A DNA stretch of 64,000 nucleotides from assembly GCA_020555605.1 (NCBI GenBank), contig JAJCJC010000005.1, positions 75,371-139,370 of the forward strand. Direction: 5' to 3'. Position 1 is the first letter of the stretch, and each line of letters begins with the position of its first letter. The DNA comes from a bacterium 210917-SL.2.15. Its GTDB lineage: Bacteria; Bacillota; Clostridia; Oscillospirales; Oscillospiraceae. Both the position numbers and the translations under genes were made by a program. Of this stretch, positions 15,780-23,973 are shown one piece after another. A model generated the notes under the pieces. The model saw only the letters and a program-made list of their open reading frames with translations. It was not told where the DNA came from and ran no database searches.

Positions 15780-17072
15780 TTAGCCTTCCGCCTGCTCGCC
15801 CTTGACCTTCATCGGCAGCGTGCAGGCCAGCACCATAGACAGCAGGTATGCACACAGGCAGAAAATCAATGCGGGGATATAAGAACCAAAGTTATCGTTG
15901 AACCATGCACCCATAAAGGTACCGAAGGAAGGACCAATGCCCATCACGATCAGCGTAGCCAAGCCCCAGATCTTGCCAAGAGTGGCGCCGCCGAACACGG
16001 AACCGGCATAACCGGCACAGCCGCCGGGTTCAATGCCCCAGTAGATCGCCAGGAAGATCATGGAAATGATGCACAGCGGCACGCTGCGTGTCAGCAGCAG
16101 GATTGTGCCGATGGCGCCGCAGGCCGGCCCAATGATCAGCATGATCTTGCGTCCCTTGCGCTCGTTGCCCAGCCGTTTCACCAAATTGTCGGAGAACTTG
16201 CCGGTCAGCGGCATGGAGAAAATCCCTGCAATACCGATAATCAGATAAATGTTGGACGCCTCGCTCAGCGTCATGTTCATGTCCACCTGGAAGAAAGACA
16301 CCACCTGGGACCATACCAGGAATTCGCCCGCCATGGCCAGCAGGAAGCACAGCATCACGCACCACATGGCATAGGTGGAGAAAGCTTCCTTGACCTGCCA
16401 GACCTTCTTAGCCGCGCCGCCGGCAGCCTTTTTCAACGTTTCGGCGCCGAACGGCTCCACGCCGTAATGATCCGGCGTCCGCTTGGCAATGGCGGAAGCA
16501 ACGATCAGGAAGATCGCCATAATCACAGCCAGCACCTTCATGCCGACCTGCCAGCCCATATTGTTCAGGACGGGCTTAAGCACCAGCGTCAGAATCAGCT
16601 GCGCCATGGGAGCGCCCATGAACGCCAGCCCCCACATGGTGCCATAGCGCGCGCCGACATACCATTTGCGGCAGGAAATGGTGGAAGAAACCCACAGCAT
16701 ACCTGTGCCGACACCGGCAAACACGCCGTACGTAAACAGATACAGATAGAACCCGCTGGGGGATGCTACGTTGACCATGGATGTCAGGAAGAACCCAAGG
16801 AAGCAGGTCACCGCACCGATCGCATAGGTCGGACGGCAGCCGCGCTTATCCACCAGAGAGCCGCTGAAAAACGCGGTAATCGCGTAAATTGTCATCATCA
16901 GGCAGTAGCCCAGGGAAACCTGCATAGTGGTCCACCCGGTATCGGCAATGATCATTTTCTGCATGATGGAAAAACTGGAGCGATATCCAAACAGGCAGAA
17001 CACAGCCAGCCACGCCGAAATTACAGTGCAAAGGCCATAGGTCCTTGCCTTTTCAGGAGATATGGATGCCAT
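15780..17072 (-). CDS. MFS transporter, oxalate/formate antiporter-like (OFA) family
   Basis: A 430-residue membrane protein with about 12 hydrophobic segments and a central cytoplasmic loop (about 205-235). The loop between the second and third segments carries the MFS-type signature GSLVDKRGCRPTY. Members of this family move small carboxylates, often by exchange. GGAGG lies seven bases before the ATG. Position directly in the hpd operon suggests uptake of 4-hydroxyphenylacetate or a related aryl acid, possibly coupled to the proton used in decarboxylation; the product p-cresol can leave by diffusion. Substrate assignment is inference. A weak internal promoter (TTGGCC-N17-TAAGAG, 17096-17124) may add transcription. 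Confidence 0.88.
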   Translation of the reverse strand: MASISPEKARTYGLCTVISAWLAVFCLFGYRSSFSIMQKMIIADTGWTTMQVSLGYCLMMTIYAITAFFSGSLVDKRGCRPTYAIGAVTCFLGFFLTSMVNVASPSGFYLYLFTYGVFAGVGTGMLWVSSTISCRKWYVGARYGTMWGLAFMGAPMAQLILTLVLKPVLNNMGWQVGMKVLAVIMAIFLIVASAIAKRTPDHYGVEPFGAETLKKAAGGAAKKVWQVKEAFSTYAMWCVMLCFLLAMAGEFLVWSQVVSFFQVDMNMTLSEASNIYLIIGIAGIFSMPLTGKFSDNLVKRLGNERKGRKIMLIIGPACGAIGTILLLTRSVPLCIISMIFLAIYWGIEPGGCAGYAGSVFGGATLGKIWGLATLIVMGIGPSFGTFMGAWFNDNFGSYIPALIFCLCAYLLSMVLACTLPMKVKGEQAEG

Positions 17073-17167
17073 AGTAATTCCTCCAATTCTTTACACTCTT
17101 AGATTCGAGTTTTCTGTAGGCCAAAGGGGACAGGCATCCCTTCGGCAGGAGCAGACCGCAGTGCACC

Positions 17168-18091
17168 TTACAGCGTTTCCGCCATTGCTTCATAGACGCG
17201 CGCCTGTTCCTCGTTGCCGGCCAGGGCATACATCTTGCTGCAGTTCCGGCAGATCACGCTCTGCTGTTCCGTCAATGCATCGGCCGCCTGCGCCGCACGA
17301 AGCAGCGCTTCAAACGCCGCTGCCGCGCCGGCAAATTCCTTCTGCTGATAGAGGATGTTCGCCTTCAGATTCCATGCGGTGAAATACGACGGCTCGCCCT
17401 GCAGTTCACCCTCATGCGACAGGATCATATCGTCCAAGACGCGCAGGGCTTCCTTCGGGTTTCCTGTCTGCAGCAGCGCCGCAGCATGATTCAGTAGCAA
17501 GCCGGCCTGGGCCTTTGGCTCCGTTGTGCTGCTGCGGATACGATCCGCCGCATTGCGCAGCGCTTCCGCAGCCCGGCCTTCTTCGCCGCGCCGGCGGTAA
17601 ATCACAGACTGCAGGTGGCAAAGCCGGGACCAGGAGTCCCCGTCCGCGCTGCCGCAGCGCGTCAAAAGCCCCCCCGCCTCGTCAGCCAGCTCCAGCGCCT
17701 GTTCTTCTTCGCCGTAGTCCAGCAGCGCATAGGCACGGTTGATCCGGATTCTGCCGTATACCTCCGTATCCGTCAGGCCACCCCGGCGCACCGTCTCCTC
17801 CAGGCTCTGATAAATATCAAAGCAGCGCCGCCACTTCTTGTTTTCGCGGTAAAAGTCCGCCAGCTCGCTTCCGACGATGATTTGCCCCTGCAGCCGATTC
17901 CGCTGCCAGGCGATGTCTTCCTCTTCCAGCCTGCATGCGGATTTCCCGCAGCAACAGCTGTCCGCCACCGCGATGTCGCCTTCCTCCAGGCGCCAAAACT
18001 CGGAAAGCAGGTAATCTTCCACCGCGTCCCGGTTTCCCTCAGCGGTCAGTTTTTTCATGGCCATGCGAAACACCTGTTCGTCAAAGAGCAT
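17168..18091 (-). CDS. TPR-like helical repeat protein with a Cys-rich loop
   Basis: A 307-residue soluble protein made mostly of paired helices of tetratricopeptide type (residues about 75-300; for example RINRAYALLDYGEEEQALELADEA and LLNHAAALLQTGNPKEALRVLDDM). Near residues 46-53 there is a compact cysteine cluster, CCCGKSAC, that could bind metal or a cluster. The ATG at 18091 has AAGAAGG eight bases upstream; a TTG two codons earlier is too close to it. It lies between hpdA and the MFS transporter gene and is transcribed with them. TPR proteins usually hold partner proteins; assembly of the decarboxylase is one guess. I do not recognise a named family. Confidence 0.72.
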   Translation of the reverse strand: MLFDEQVFRMAMKKLTAEGNRDAVEDYLLSEFWRLEEGDIAVADSCCCGKSACRLEEEDIAWQRNRLQGQIIVGSELADFYRENKKWRRCFDIYQSLEETVRRGGLTDTEVYGRIRINRAYALLDYGEEEQALELADEAGGLLTRCGSADGDSWSRLCHLQSVIYRRRGEEGRAAEALRNAADRIRSSTTEPKAQAGLLLNHAAALLQTGNPKEALRVLDDMILSHEGELQGEPSYFTAWNLKANILYQQKEFAGAAAAFEALLRAAQAADALTEQQSVICRNCSKMYALAGNEEQARVYEAMAETL

Positions 18092-18120
18092 TGGCAAAAC
18101 CTTCTTTCAGAAGCATTTTT

Positions 18121-18157
18121 TTGCGGCAGGGCGCGGGGTGGGCGCACCCTGCCGCAA
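18121..18157 (-). repeat. Hairpin between hpdA and the TPR gene
   Basis: A 15-bp stem (TTGCGGCAGGGCGCG at 18121-18135 with CGCACCCTGCCGCAA at 18143-18157, with one mismatch or wobble pair). On the transcribed strand it is followed by A rather than T, so it is more likely a message-processing or stabilising hairpin than a terminator. It may allow different levels of hpdBCA and the downstream genes. Confidence 0.55.
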
Positions 18158-18245
18158 ACCCGATTTTAGGAAGTAAGTAAGGGGGCATATCGCCGGGCAG
18201 CGCCCATCCCACGCCCGCCGCTGAAAAAGTGAGAATCTGTGATGC

Positions 18246-19190
18246 TTAAAACGGGGTATCCTCGCCGACGTAGCAAGCGATATCGTTGTCCAGGTAAAGT
18301 TCCTGCAGTTCGAGCATACGCTCGTCGCTCATATCGCCGTGGTCAGCATACTCATAGGTCTTTCCAAGCTGTTCCCATTTTGTGCCGCCCATACGGTGGA
18401 ATTTGAGGAGGTTAATCTCGTAAAGACCATGTTCGTTCATAAAGTCGATGATCTTCTTGGCATTCTCCGTGCTGTCATTGTAGCCGTGGATCGTGGGCTG
18501 ACGGAGCACCAGACGCCCACCCCAGCCAGAATGCACCAGTGCGGAAATGTTCGACAGAATCAGCTCATTGCTCACGCCGGTGCCCCACTTGTGCAGTTCG
18601 TCGTCCATATTCTTCACGTCGATGAACGCAAAATCGATGTTGCGGAAAATCTTCAGGAAAACATCCTGCCGGGCATAGCCGCTGGTTTCGATTGCTGTCT
18701 GCATCTGGAACTGGTGGCAGCGCTGGAGCACCTCGTCGAGATACTCATACTGCAGCAGAGGTTCTCCGCCGCTGAACGTCACGCCGCCTTCGGCGCCCCA
18801 GTTGGAAAAGTCCCGCTTGAGGATCTTCATCAAATCGTCGACTGTCAAAATACGTACACACTGCTTCAGACTTCCCGCAGCACAGGAATTCACACATTCA
18901 ATTGTCTCGCATTCATTGCAGATGGCCCAGTTGACCGAAGGCCTGCCGTCCTCATCAAAGGTGATCGAGCCATGGGGACAGGCGTCGATGCACGCCTTGC
19001 AGCCCTGATCCCATTTGCAGGTTCTATCCGCAAACATCAGGTGCTTTTTCAGCTTCCAGCTCTCCGGATTGGCACACCATCTGCACTGCAGCGGACAACC
19101 AACAAAGAACACATTGGTTCTGCAGCCCGGGCCATCATGAACGGAGTAACTTTGAATGTCGAAAATCATTGCCGTCAATTCTTTACTCAT
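18246..19190 (-). CDS. hpdA: 4-hydroxyphenylacetate decarboxylase activating enzyme
   Basis: A radical-SAM activase that installs the glycyl radical on HpdB. It has 314 residues, close to the characterised HpdA. Radical-SAM motif CPLQCRWC (about residues 32-39) is followed by an inserted ferredoxin-like region with two clusters of cysteines (CKWDQGCKACIDACP and CNECETIECVNSC, about 59-105), as in activases of this class. The later FSGGEPLLQ motif binds SAM. It follows hpdC by 36 bp, giving the order hpdB-hpdC-hpdA known from Clostridioides difficile. Confidence 0.93.
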   Translation of the reverse strand: MSKELTAMIFDIQSYSVHDGPGCRTNVFFVGCPLQCRWCANPESWKLKKHLMFADRTCKWDQGCKACIDACPHGSITFDEDGRPSVNWAICNECETIECVNSCAAGSLKQCVRILTVDDLMKILKRDFSNWGAEGGVTFSGGEPLLQYEYLDEVLQRCHQFQMQTAIETSGYARQDVFLKIFRNIDFAFIDVKNMDDELHKWGTGVSNELILSNISALVHSGWGGRLVLRQPTIHGYNDSTENAKKIIDFMNEHGLYEINLLKFHRMGGTKWEQLGKTYEYADHGDMSDERMLELQELYLDNDIACYVGEDTPF

Positions 19191-19226
19191 GGTGTTACTC
19201 CCTTCACTTGCCGCGTTTTCTTACGC

Positions 19227-19487
19227 TCAGCGCTGCTGATAATGCTCGCAGCAGAAAGAGCCATTGAGGGCATACGTCCAGTTTTCTTTCTCAAAACCAG
19301 AGCAGTTGCCGATCCCGTATTTATCCGCATCGGTGAAGTGGGTGCAGTTGCGGCACAGGAACCCTTCCTTAAAACGAGGGCAGGCGTCGCTGCCTTCACC
19401 GTCAATGGGAACAATGGTCTTATCCAGGGCGCACATGCCCTTTTCGCAGTCAAGGCTCAGATAATTCGCGCATTCACAATGTTTCAT
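19227..19487 (-). CDS. hpdC: 4-hydroxyphenylacetate decarboxylase small subunit
   Basis: An 86-residue iron-sulfur subunit that forms the hetero-oligomer with HpdB. Counting from the chosen ATG at 19487, the predicted ligands of the N-terminal [4Fe-4S] cluster are His3, Cys6, Cys19 and Cys36, the same numbers I recall for the crystallised enzyme. The C-terminal set is Cys45, Cys48, Cys62 and Cys79 or Cys80, shifted by about two. Shared text with the family includes IGNCSGFEKENWTY. This subunit is typical of 4-hydroxyphenylacetate decarboxylase and argues against other aryl-acetate decarboxylases of the glycyl-radical family. Its gene lies 60 bp after hpdB. Confidence 0.93.
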   Translation of the reverse strand: MKHCECANYLSLDCEKGMCALDKTIVPIDGEGSDACPRFKEGFLCRNCTHFTDADKYGIGNCSGFEKENWTYALNGSFCCEHYQQR

Positions 19488-19547
19488 GATTATACCTCCA
19501 TTCAATAACTTTCCAGTCGTTTCCGTATGTTTCTGGCAGCGCAGACG

Positions 19548-22238
19548 TTACGCGTCGTATTCCGTCCGGTAGATGACCTCATCCTGGATAGGCTTGCCGA
19601 TCTCGCACCAGTACTGCGTAAAGCCAGCCACGCGGACCATCAGGTCACGATAATCGTCGGGCTTCTTCTGGGCCTCGCGCAGAACCTTGGAAGAGGTGAT
19701 ATTGAACTGGACATGGAAGCCGCCCTTGCGCATGTAGGCACGGATGATCTCCAGCAGCTTCTTGGTGCCGTTGAGTCCCTTGACGGCCGTCGGATGGATC
19801 TTGACATTCATCTGAGAGTTCTGGCACATTGCGTGGTCATAGCAGGTAGCGGATTCAAACACAGCATAAATACCGTTCTTATCCGTGGTGGGCGCCGGGG
19901 ACATGGAGCCGTCGGCGTAGGTGGTGCCGGCCAGGCGTCCGTCGGGCGTTGCCAGGGTGATGGCGCCCTGCGGGCCGTGGGTGGACACGGAAATCTGGCA
20001 CATGTAATACTGTTTGCCGTAGTAAGAACGCAGGCGCAGCATTTCAGGCAGCATACGCTCCTCGTAATCCTTCAGGATGCTGTCGGCATAGGGATCGGCA
20101 TTGCCGTACTTGGGCGCGTTGACGCAGTCGAAGAAGATCTTCTCGTACTTGGGCGCCTCGTCGGTTGCCTCGCGGCGGTCAGGCGAATAGACGCCGGTTT
20201 CGAACGCTGTCTTGAAGCCGAAGTTGTGGAGGATTGCGTCGGTCATCTCTTCGAGGGTGTACTTCTTGTCGTCGTACACGTTCTTCTTCAGCGAAGACAT
20301 GGAGTTGATGAAGTTGATGGTGCCGCAGGACTCGAAGTTGATGCCGCCGTTGTAGCGGGCGCCCTCGTTGCCGATGTGCTGACCCTTCTTGAAGCAGTCG
20401 GGCTTGAGCATGGAGGCCACCACGGGCATATTAATCTTTCTCCAAACATCCATCTGAATGTTGTTGATCTTGTTGGCCACATCCAGCAGCTCGCGCATGT
20501 ACATCATCCACACATCCCACACATCCTCGAAGGTGTCGAGCTTGTGGTTATGGGGGGCAAAGACCTGAATACCGGTGCGCTTATCTTCGCCGTTGGTGAG
20601 CACCAGCTCCAGCAGCTTGGGCAGGCCGGTGAAGTGAATACCGGTGCCGCAGGTGGGGGCGGCGCCGCCGGGAACCATGTAGGTCTTGCCATTGTAGTGC
20701 AGGGGCTGGAAGCAGCCGGGAGAAGACTCAAGGCAGCCGCCCAGGCACCATGCGCGGGCATCGTAAATGTTCATGCCCTCAGGCTGATAGTGGCGCAGCA
20801 TGTAGTTCATACCGCCCTGGTTGTTCATCCATGCCGGATAACCCATACCCAGCTTGCAGCAGCGGGCACACTTCATCAGAAAGTCCTCGGGGGTCTTTTC
20901 ATCATAGAGCACAGAGAGGGTGGGCTGAGACGTCTTGGCGCGCATACCGGCTTCCACGATCAGATATTCCAGAGGCGTAACTGCCGTCAGGCCGTCGTAG
21001 CCCAGGCCGCCCATGGACAGGTTGTTGAAGGTGTTGCCCGAGAGCACGCCGCCGGTGACACCGGAGGAGGCAAAGCACTCGATGGAGGTGATCTTGATAC
21101 GATACAGCTCCAGCAGTTCTTCCACTTCTTCGTCAGTGGTCACGCCGTCTGCGATATCCTTTTCATAGAAGGGCTGCAGCACCTGGCCCAAACGGCCGAT
21201 GGACATACCGGACTGCGGGTCTTCGTTGACCACGCCCAGATGGCACAGGAAGGTCAGCTGCAGGGCTTCGCGGAAGGTCGCGGGCTTCTTGTGAGCGATG
21301 TTGTGCATCACCTGGGCGATCTCCTCGTAGTCCTTCTTCTGAGCCGGGTCGGTCTCAATGCCGGCCAGGAACTCAGCGCGCCTGCCGTAGTTGTCAGCCC
21401 AGTGGGACAGACCCTTGGTGATCTCCTTGGTGGCCACATAATAGTAGCCGCGGCTCATGCCGAGGATACCGTCGTCGCCGGCCTCGCCGAGCACCTCGGC
21501 GATCTTCTCGTCGCACATCTCGATGATGCGGTCAAAGCCGTATTCCAGAGGCATGTAATAGTTGATGACTTCGCGGCCCTGCGGGATAGCCCAGGAGTCG
21601 AACATGATCAGCACGCTGTCGCGATAGCCTTTCCATTTGTCGTATTCGGGAACGATCTTGGAGTAACGGTCACTGACGCGCTCCACGGAGGCGTTGTCCC
21701 AATACTTCGACACTTTGACCAGCACGGGGATCTCTTCCTTGCGCATACCGAATTTCTGCGCAATGGAGATCACGTTGCCGAAGTTCTTGGTCACGTTGCC
21801 GCCGCCGGCGCCGACCACGGAAACCGCATCCGCCGCAGCCAGCGGGGGCGCGTCGGCCTCGTTCATCAGCGCTTCGGCCTGGGCGTTGAAGAAGGATGCG
21901 TCCACCCAAGGGAAGGGGAACGCGCCGCGCCAGTTTTTGGTCTTGTTCATGACCAGCTTTTCACCGGGCCAGATGGTGGGGGTGGTGTGGGAGAGTGCCG
22001 CACCGTAAGCCTTCGCACGGCGAATCTCAGTGACGTCGCCTTCGTTCTCCCACCAGACACGGTTGTACCAATACGGGATTTCCATATCCACCGTGTTCTT
22101 CATCGAATAATAGATGTTGATGAGTTTTGTGAAGCGCTCGGAGGGTTCGGGAACGTCCGCTTCGGTGAAGTTATCCACCGGAGTCACGTCCAAACCGCGT
22201 CTCTTCAAGATTTCCTGTACTCTTGCTTCATTACCCAT
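19548..22238 (-). CDS. hpdB: 4-hydroxyphenylacetate decarboxylase glycyl-radical subunit (p-cresol forming)
   Basis: Catalyses radical decarboxylation of 4-hydroxyphenylacetate, a tyrosine fermentation product, to p-cresol. The protein has 896 residues. Active-site residues counted in the sequence are Ser343, Cys502, Glu504, His535, Glu636 and the radical Gly872, each exactly one lower than the numbers I recall for the characterised clostridial enzyme (344, 503, 505, 536, 637, 873). Motifs: GGCLESS around Cys502 and VRVAGFT around the glycine. The start at 22238 follows AAGGGAGG. It is the first gene of the operon and has a class-II Crp/Fnr-type promoter upstream. Indole-acetate and phenylacetate decarboxylases are close relatives, but the Glu/His set and the presence of HpdC favour this assignment. 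Confidence 0.94.
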   Translation of the reverse strand: MGNEARVQEILKRRGLDVTPVDNFTEADVPEPSERFTKLINIYYSMKNTVDMEIPYWYNRVWWENEGDVTEIRRAKAYGAALSHTTPTIWPGEKLVMNKTKNWRGAFPFPWVDASFFNAQAEALMNEADAPPLAAADAVSVVGAGGGNVTKNFGNVISIAQKFGMRKEEIPVLVKVSKYWDNASVERVSDRYSKIVPEYDKWKGYRDSVLIMFDSWAIPQGREVINYYMPLEYGFDRIIEMCDEKIAEVLGEAGDDGILGMSRGYYYVATKEITKGLSHWADNYGRRAEFLAGIETDPAQKKDYEEIAQVMHNIAHKKPATFREALQLTFLCHLGVVNEDPQSGMSIGRLGQVLQPFYEKDIADGVTTDEEVEELLELYRIKITSIECFASSGVTGGVLSGNTFNNLSMGGLGYDGLTAVTPLEYLIVEAGMRAKTSQPTLSVLYDEKTPEDFLMKCARCCKLGMGYPAWMNNQGGMNYMLRHYQPEGMNIYDARAWCLGGCLESSPGCFQPLHYNGKTYMVPGGAAPTCGTGIHFTGLPKLLELVLTNGEDKRTGIQVFAPHNHKLDTFEDVWDVWMMYMRELLDVANKINNIQMDVWRKINMPVVASMLKPDCFKKGQHIGNEGARYNGGINFESCGTINFINSMSSLKKNVYDDKKYTLEEMTDAILHNFGFKTAFETGVYSPDRREATDEAPKYEKIFFDCVNAPKYGNADPYADSILKDYEERMLPEMLRLRSYYGKQYYMCQISVSTHGPQGAITLATPDGRLAGTTYADGSMSPAPTTDKNGIYAVFESATCYDHAMCQNSQMNVKIHPTAVKGLNGTKKLLEIIRAYMRKGGFHVQFNITSSKVLREAQKKPDDYRDLMVRVAGFTQYWCEIGKPIQDEVIYRTEYDA

Positions 22239-22308
22239 GTCGATCCTCCCTTAAAAAATTTATCGTTTCGGTTTCTTCATTCACTGCGTCTTCCTCGGTT
22301 GTAGCTCC

Positions 22309-22350
22309 ATCCTAATCTTGATTTTCACAAACCGACAGTGCAAAGTGCAC
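22309..22350 (-). promoter_or_regulatory. hpdB promoter with Crp/Fnr-type site centred at about -42
   Basis: The perfect palindrome GTGCA-AAG-TGCAC (22338-22350) is followed on the minus strand, after 23 bp, by the -10 element TAGGAT (22314-22309). There is no good -35 hexamer, as expected for a class-II activated promoter. The predicted start is near 22302. Confidence 0.65.
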
Positions 22351-22388
22351 AGTTTCAAAAAACATCTTCAACTCATTTTTGCCTTTGT

Positions 22389-22401
22389 GTACAAAGTGCG
22401 C
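22389..22401 (-). promoter_or_regulatory. Second Crp/Fnr-type site upstream of hpdB
   Basis: GTACAAAGTGCGC, 11 of 13 positions of GTGYA-N3-TRCAC. Its centre is at about -93 from the predicted hpdB start, a position known to work with a -42 site in tandem CRP/FNR promoters. Confidence 0.5.
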
Positions 22402-22406
22402 AGAAG

Positions 22407-22419
22407 GTGTAATTTGCAC
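22407..22419 (-). promoter_or_regulatory. Third Crp/Fnr-type site upstream of hpdB
   Basis: GTGTAATTTGCAC fits the palindrome consensus at all fixed positions. The centre is at about -111 from the predicted hpdB start and 18 bp from the second site. Confidence 0.5.
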
Positions 22420-22478
22420 ACCAAAAGCGCGCAGGTTTTTTTAGCCGTTTTCACCAATGCGGCTGGATCTTCGGACAG

Positions 22479-22517
22479 AAAAAACGCTTTGTTCCTCAAC
22501 GGAACAAAGCGTTTTTT
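22479..22517 (-). terminator. Terminator after the N-acetyltransferase gene
   Basis: A 17-bp perfect stem (AAAAAACGCTTTGTTCC / GGAACAAAGCGTTTTTT) with a 5-nt loop. It keeps acetyltransferase transcription out of the hpd control region. Confidence 0.93.
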
Positions 22518-22529
22518 ATATCGTCTTTT

Positions 22530-23396
22530 TTACGTATCCAGCCCGGCTAATGCCTCCGCATTCATACCGAAGTAATCAATACAAGCCTGTTTGAGCGCAG
22601 CGCGGTCGGGCAAAGGACGTTCCTCCAGTACACCGTTTTCATGCAGACGCAGCACATCGTTGTCCACTGCCACACTACCGCCCGGGCGCATCAGGTTCAT
22701 GACCCGGTTGTTGTAAAAGCGGGACTTGGCATGGTAGGTCATATAGGTGTTGACCGGCACAAAATCCACCGGATCCACCGGCACATCCGAGAACACCACC
22801 AGCGGCGTTTCGCCTGCCTCTTCCACCAGAATAGTCCGCCGCAGGCCGCGCACCGGCTCCGTATCGAACCGGAAACGCAGGACGCCTGACGTCTGTACCT
22901 CGGGCCGGTCCAGATACAGGGCCGTCACTGGGGACGGGCCGCCAAATCCCACATCGCACAAAACGCGCTCCTGCGATTGCGGCAGCGTGACCACCGTGGC
23001 CCGATGGCACAGGGGCGGGAACACGCCCTCCCGCAGCACCCGCTGTCCCACCGCATAGCAGGAAAACCCCAGGGCTTCGAGCAGCGCAGAAAACAGAGCG
23101 TTCAGTTCAAAGCAGTAGCCGCCCCGTCGGCGGGTCACAATTTTATCAAAAATATCCGGAATTTCCAGCGATACTTCCTGATGCAAATCATACCCGTCAA
23201 TATTTTCAAAAGGTATATGGAACAGATGCGCGTGCACCAGGCAGTCCAGCGATTCTTTTGTGTGGGGAACGCTGTAGTCCGAAGGGGACAGCGGAAGCTC
23301 CGGGTGCATGGCACGGCGGTAGTCCTCCGGCGCCAGACCGATGCGCGCGAGGTAGGCGCCCACGTCGGGCGGCAGGGCATATAAACCTTTGATCAT
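22530..23396 (-). CDS. nat: Arylamine N-acetyltransferase
   Basis: Transfers acetyl (or another acyl) from CoA to arylamines, hydrazines and possibly other aromatic acceptors. The protein has 288 residues, the usual length. The Cys-His-Asp triad is visible as RRGGYCFELN (Cys about 92), CHRATVV (His about 131) and DVGFGG (Asp about 146). AAAGGAGG precedes the ATG at 23396. It is divergent from the Crp/Fnr gene and has its own promoter with the same regulatory palindrome, at the same spacing, as hpdB. This suggests it is switched on with aromatic-acid decarboxylation; whether it detoxifies an aromatic product is not known. Confidence 0.92.
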   Translation of the reverse strand: MIKGLYALPPDVGAYLARIGLAPEDYRRAMHPELPLSPSDYSVPHTKESLDCLVHAHLFHIPFENIDGYDLHQEVSLEIPDIFDKIVTRRRGGYCFELNALFSALLEALGFSCYAVGQRVLREGVFPPLCHRATVVTLPQSQERVLCDVGFGGPSPVTALYLDRPEVQTSGVLRFRFDTEPVRGLRRTILVEEAGETPLVVFSDVPVDPVDFVPVNTYMTYHAKSRFYNNRVMNLMRPGGSVAVDNDVLRLHENGVLEERPLPDRAALKQACIDYFGMNAEALAGLDT

Positions 23397-23447
23397 AACA
23401 ATCCTCCTTTGCAAAACACAGCTTTCTGTTCAACTCTCTTTGCCGCT

Positions 23448-23489
23448 ATCTTAACGAGAAACCATCAAAATCAACAGTGCAATTTACAC
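23448..23489 (-). promoter_or_regulatory. Promoter of the N-acetyltransferase gene with the shared palindrome
   Basis: On the minus strand GTGTAAATTGCAC (23489-23477) is followed after exactly 23 bp by TAAGAT (23453-23448), the same geometry as at hpdB; both sites are followed by TGT. This matched spacing is the main evidence for common control. Confidence 0.65.
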
Positions 23490-23626
23490 AGCACCGAAAA
23501 ATATTCTTTCAAAAATATTCCTATTCTATTTTAGAACTGTTTGTTTTCCCCTTTTTAGATTTTTTTCTTCTCGTCCAAAAGAATTGTTTGTTTTTTACAA
23601 ACTTACGCGATGTATGTTGGAAGTTC

Positions 23627-23655
23627 TTGCTTTTCTCGTCAAAAAAGCTTATGAT
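23627..23655 (+). promoter_or_regulatory. Candidate promoter toward the Crp/Fnr gene
   Basis: TTGCTT (23627-23632), 17-bp spacer, TATGAT (23650-23655). It would give a leader of about 310 nt. Confidence 0.45.
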
Positions 23656-23813
23656 ATCTTTGCAAAAATAAATGGATACCCCTTTTCCTTTCGTTTCTGC
23701 GCATCTGGTTGCCCAGGCAGGCGCGGCTGTTTTCTGCCGGCGCCGGCACGTTTTTTAAGCACTTTTCCTGTTCGCGCGCACCCGATCTGCCGCGGCAGGT
23801 TTCTAACGCCATT

Positions 23814-23857
23814 CAAAGAAAGCCATGGCTTTCTTTGCGTTTATCGTCCATAAACGC
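23814..23857 (+). repeat. Two consecutive hairpins in the leader of the Crp/Fnr gene
   Basis: A perfect 24-bp palindrome centred on CCATGG (23814-23837) is followed immediately by an 8-bp stem GCGTTTAT / ATAAACGC with a 5-nt loop (23837-23857). They lie between the candidate promoter and the start codon. The first resembles a terminator with a short T-rich arm, so transcription attenuation is possible. Confidence 0.5.
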
Positions 23858-23973
23858 GGGACGTCACCTGCACAGGTTTCGAAGGGATAAATGAATCTGG
23901 CACGTCATACATATATTTGAGAGAAAATGGAGCGAAACTTTTTCAGGCTTTTATGGGGGGTATTGGGTTAATT

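Noticed and set aside
17161..17173. A near match to the hpd palindrome (GTGCACCTTACAG) upstream of the MFS gene
   Set aside because: It covers the end of the TPR gene, no -10 stands at the 23-bp distance, and its centre would be at about -78 from the best candidate start. Kept only as a possible chance match.
19548..22238. Indole-acetate or phenylacetate decarboxylase instead of 4-hydroxyphenylacetate decarboxylase
   Set aside because: A small Fe-S subunit gene is present and the Glu504/His535/Glu636 set matches the 4-hydroxyphenylacetate enzyme.
19527..22304. A + strand frame of more than 900 codons opposite hpdB
   Set aside because: Same shadow effect; no domain pattern and no start signal, while hpdB matches its family over the full length.
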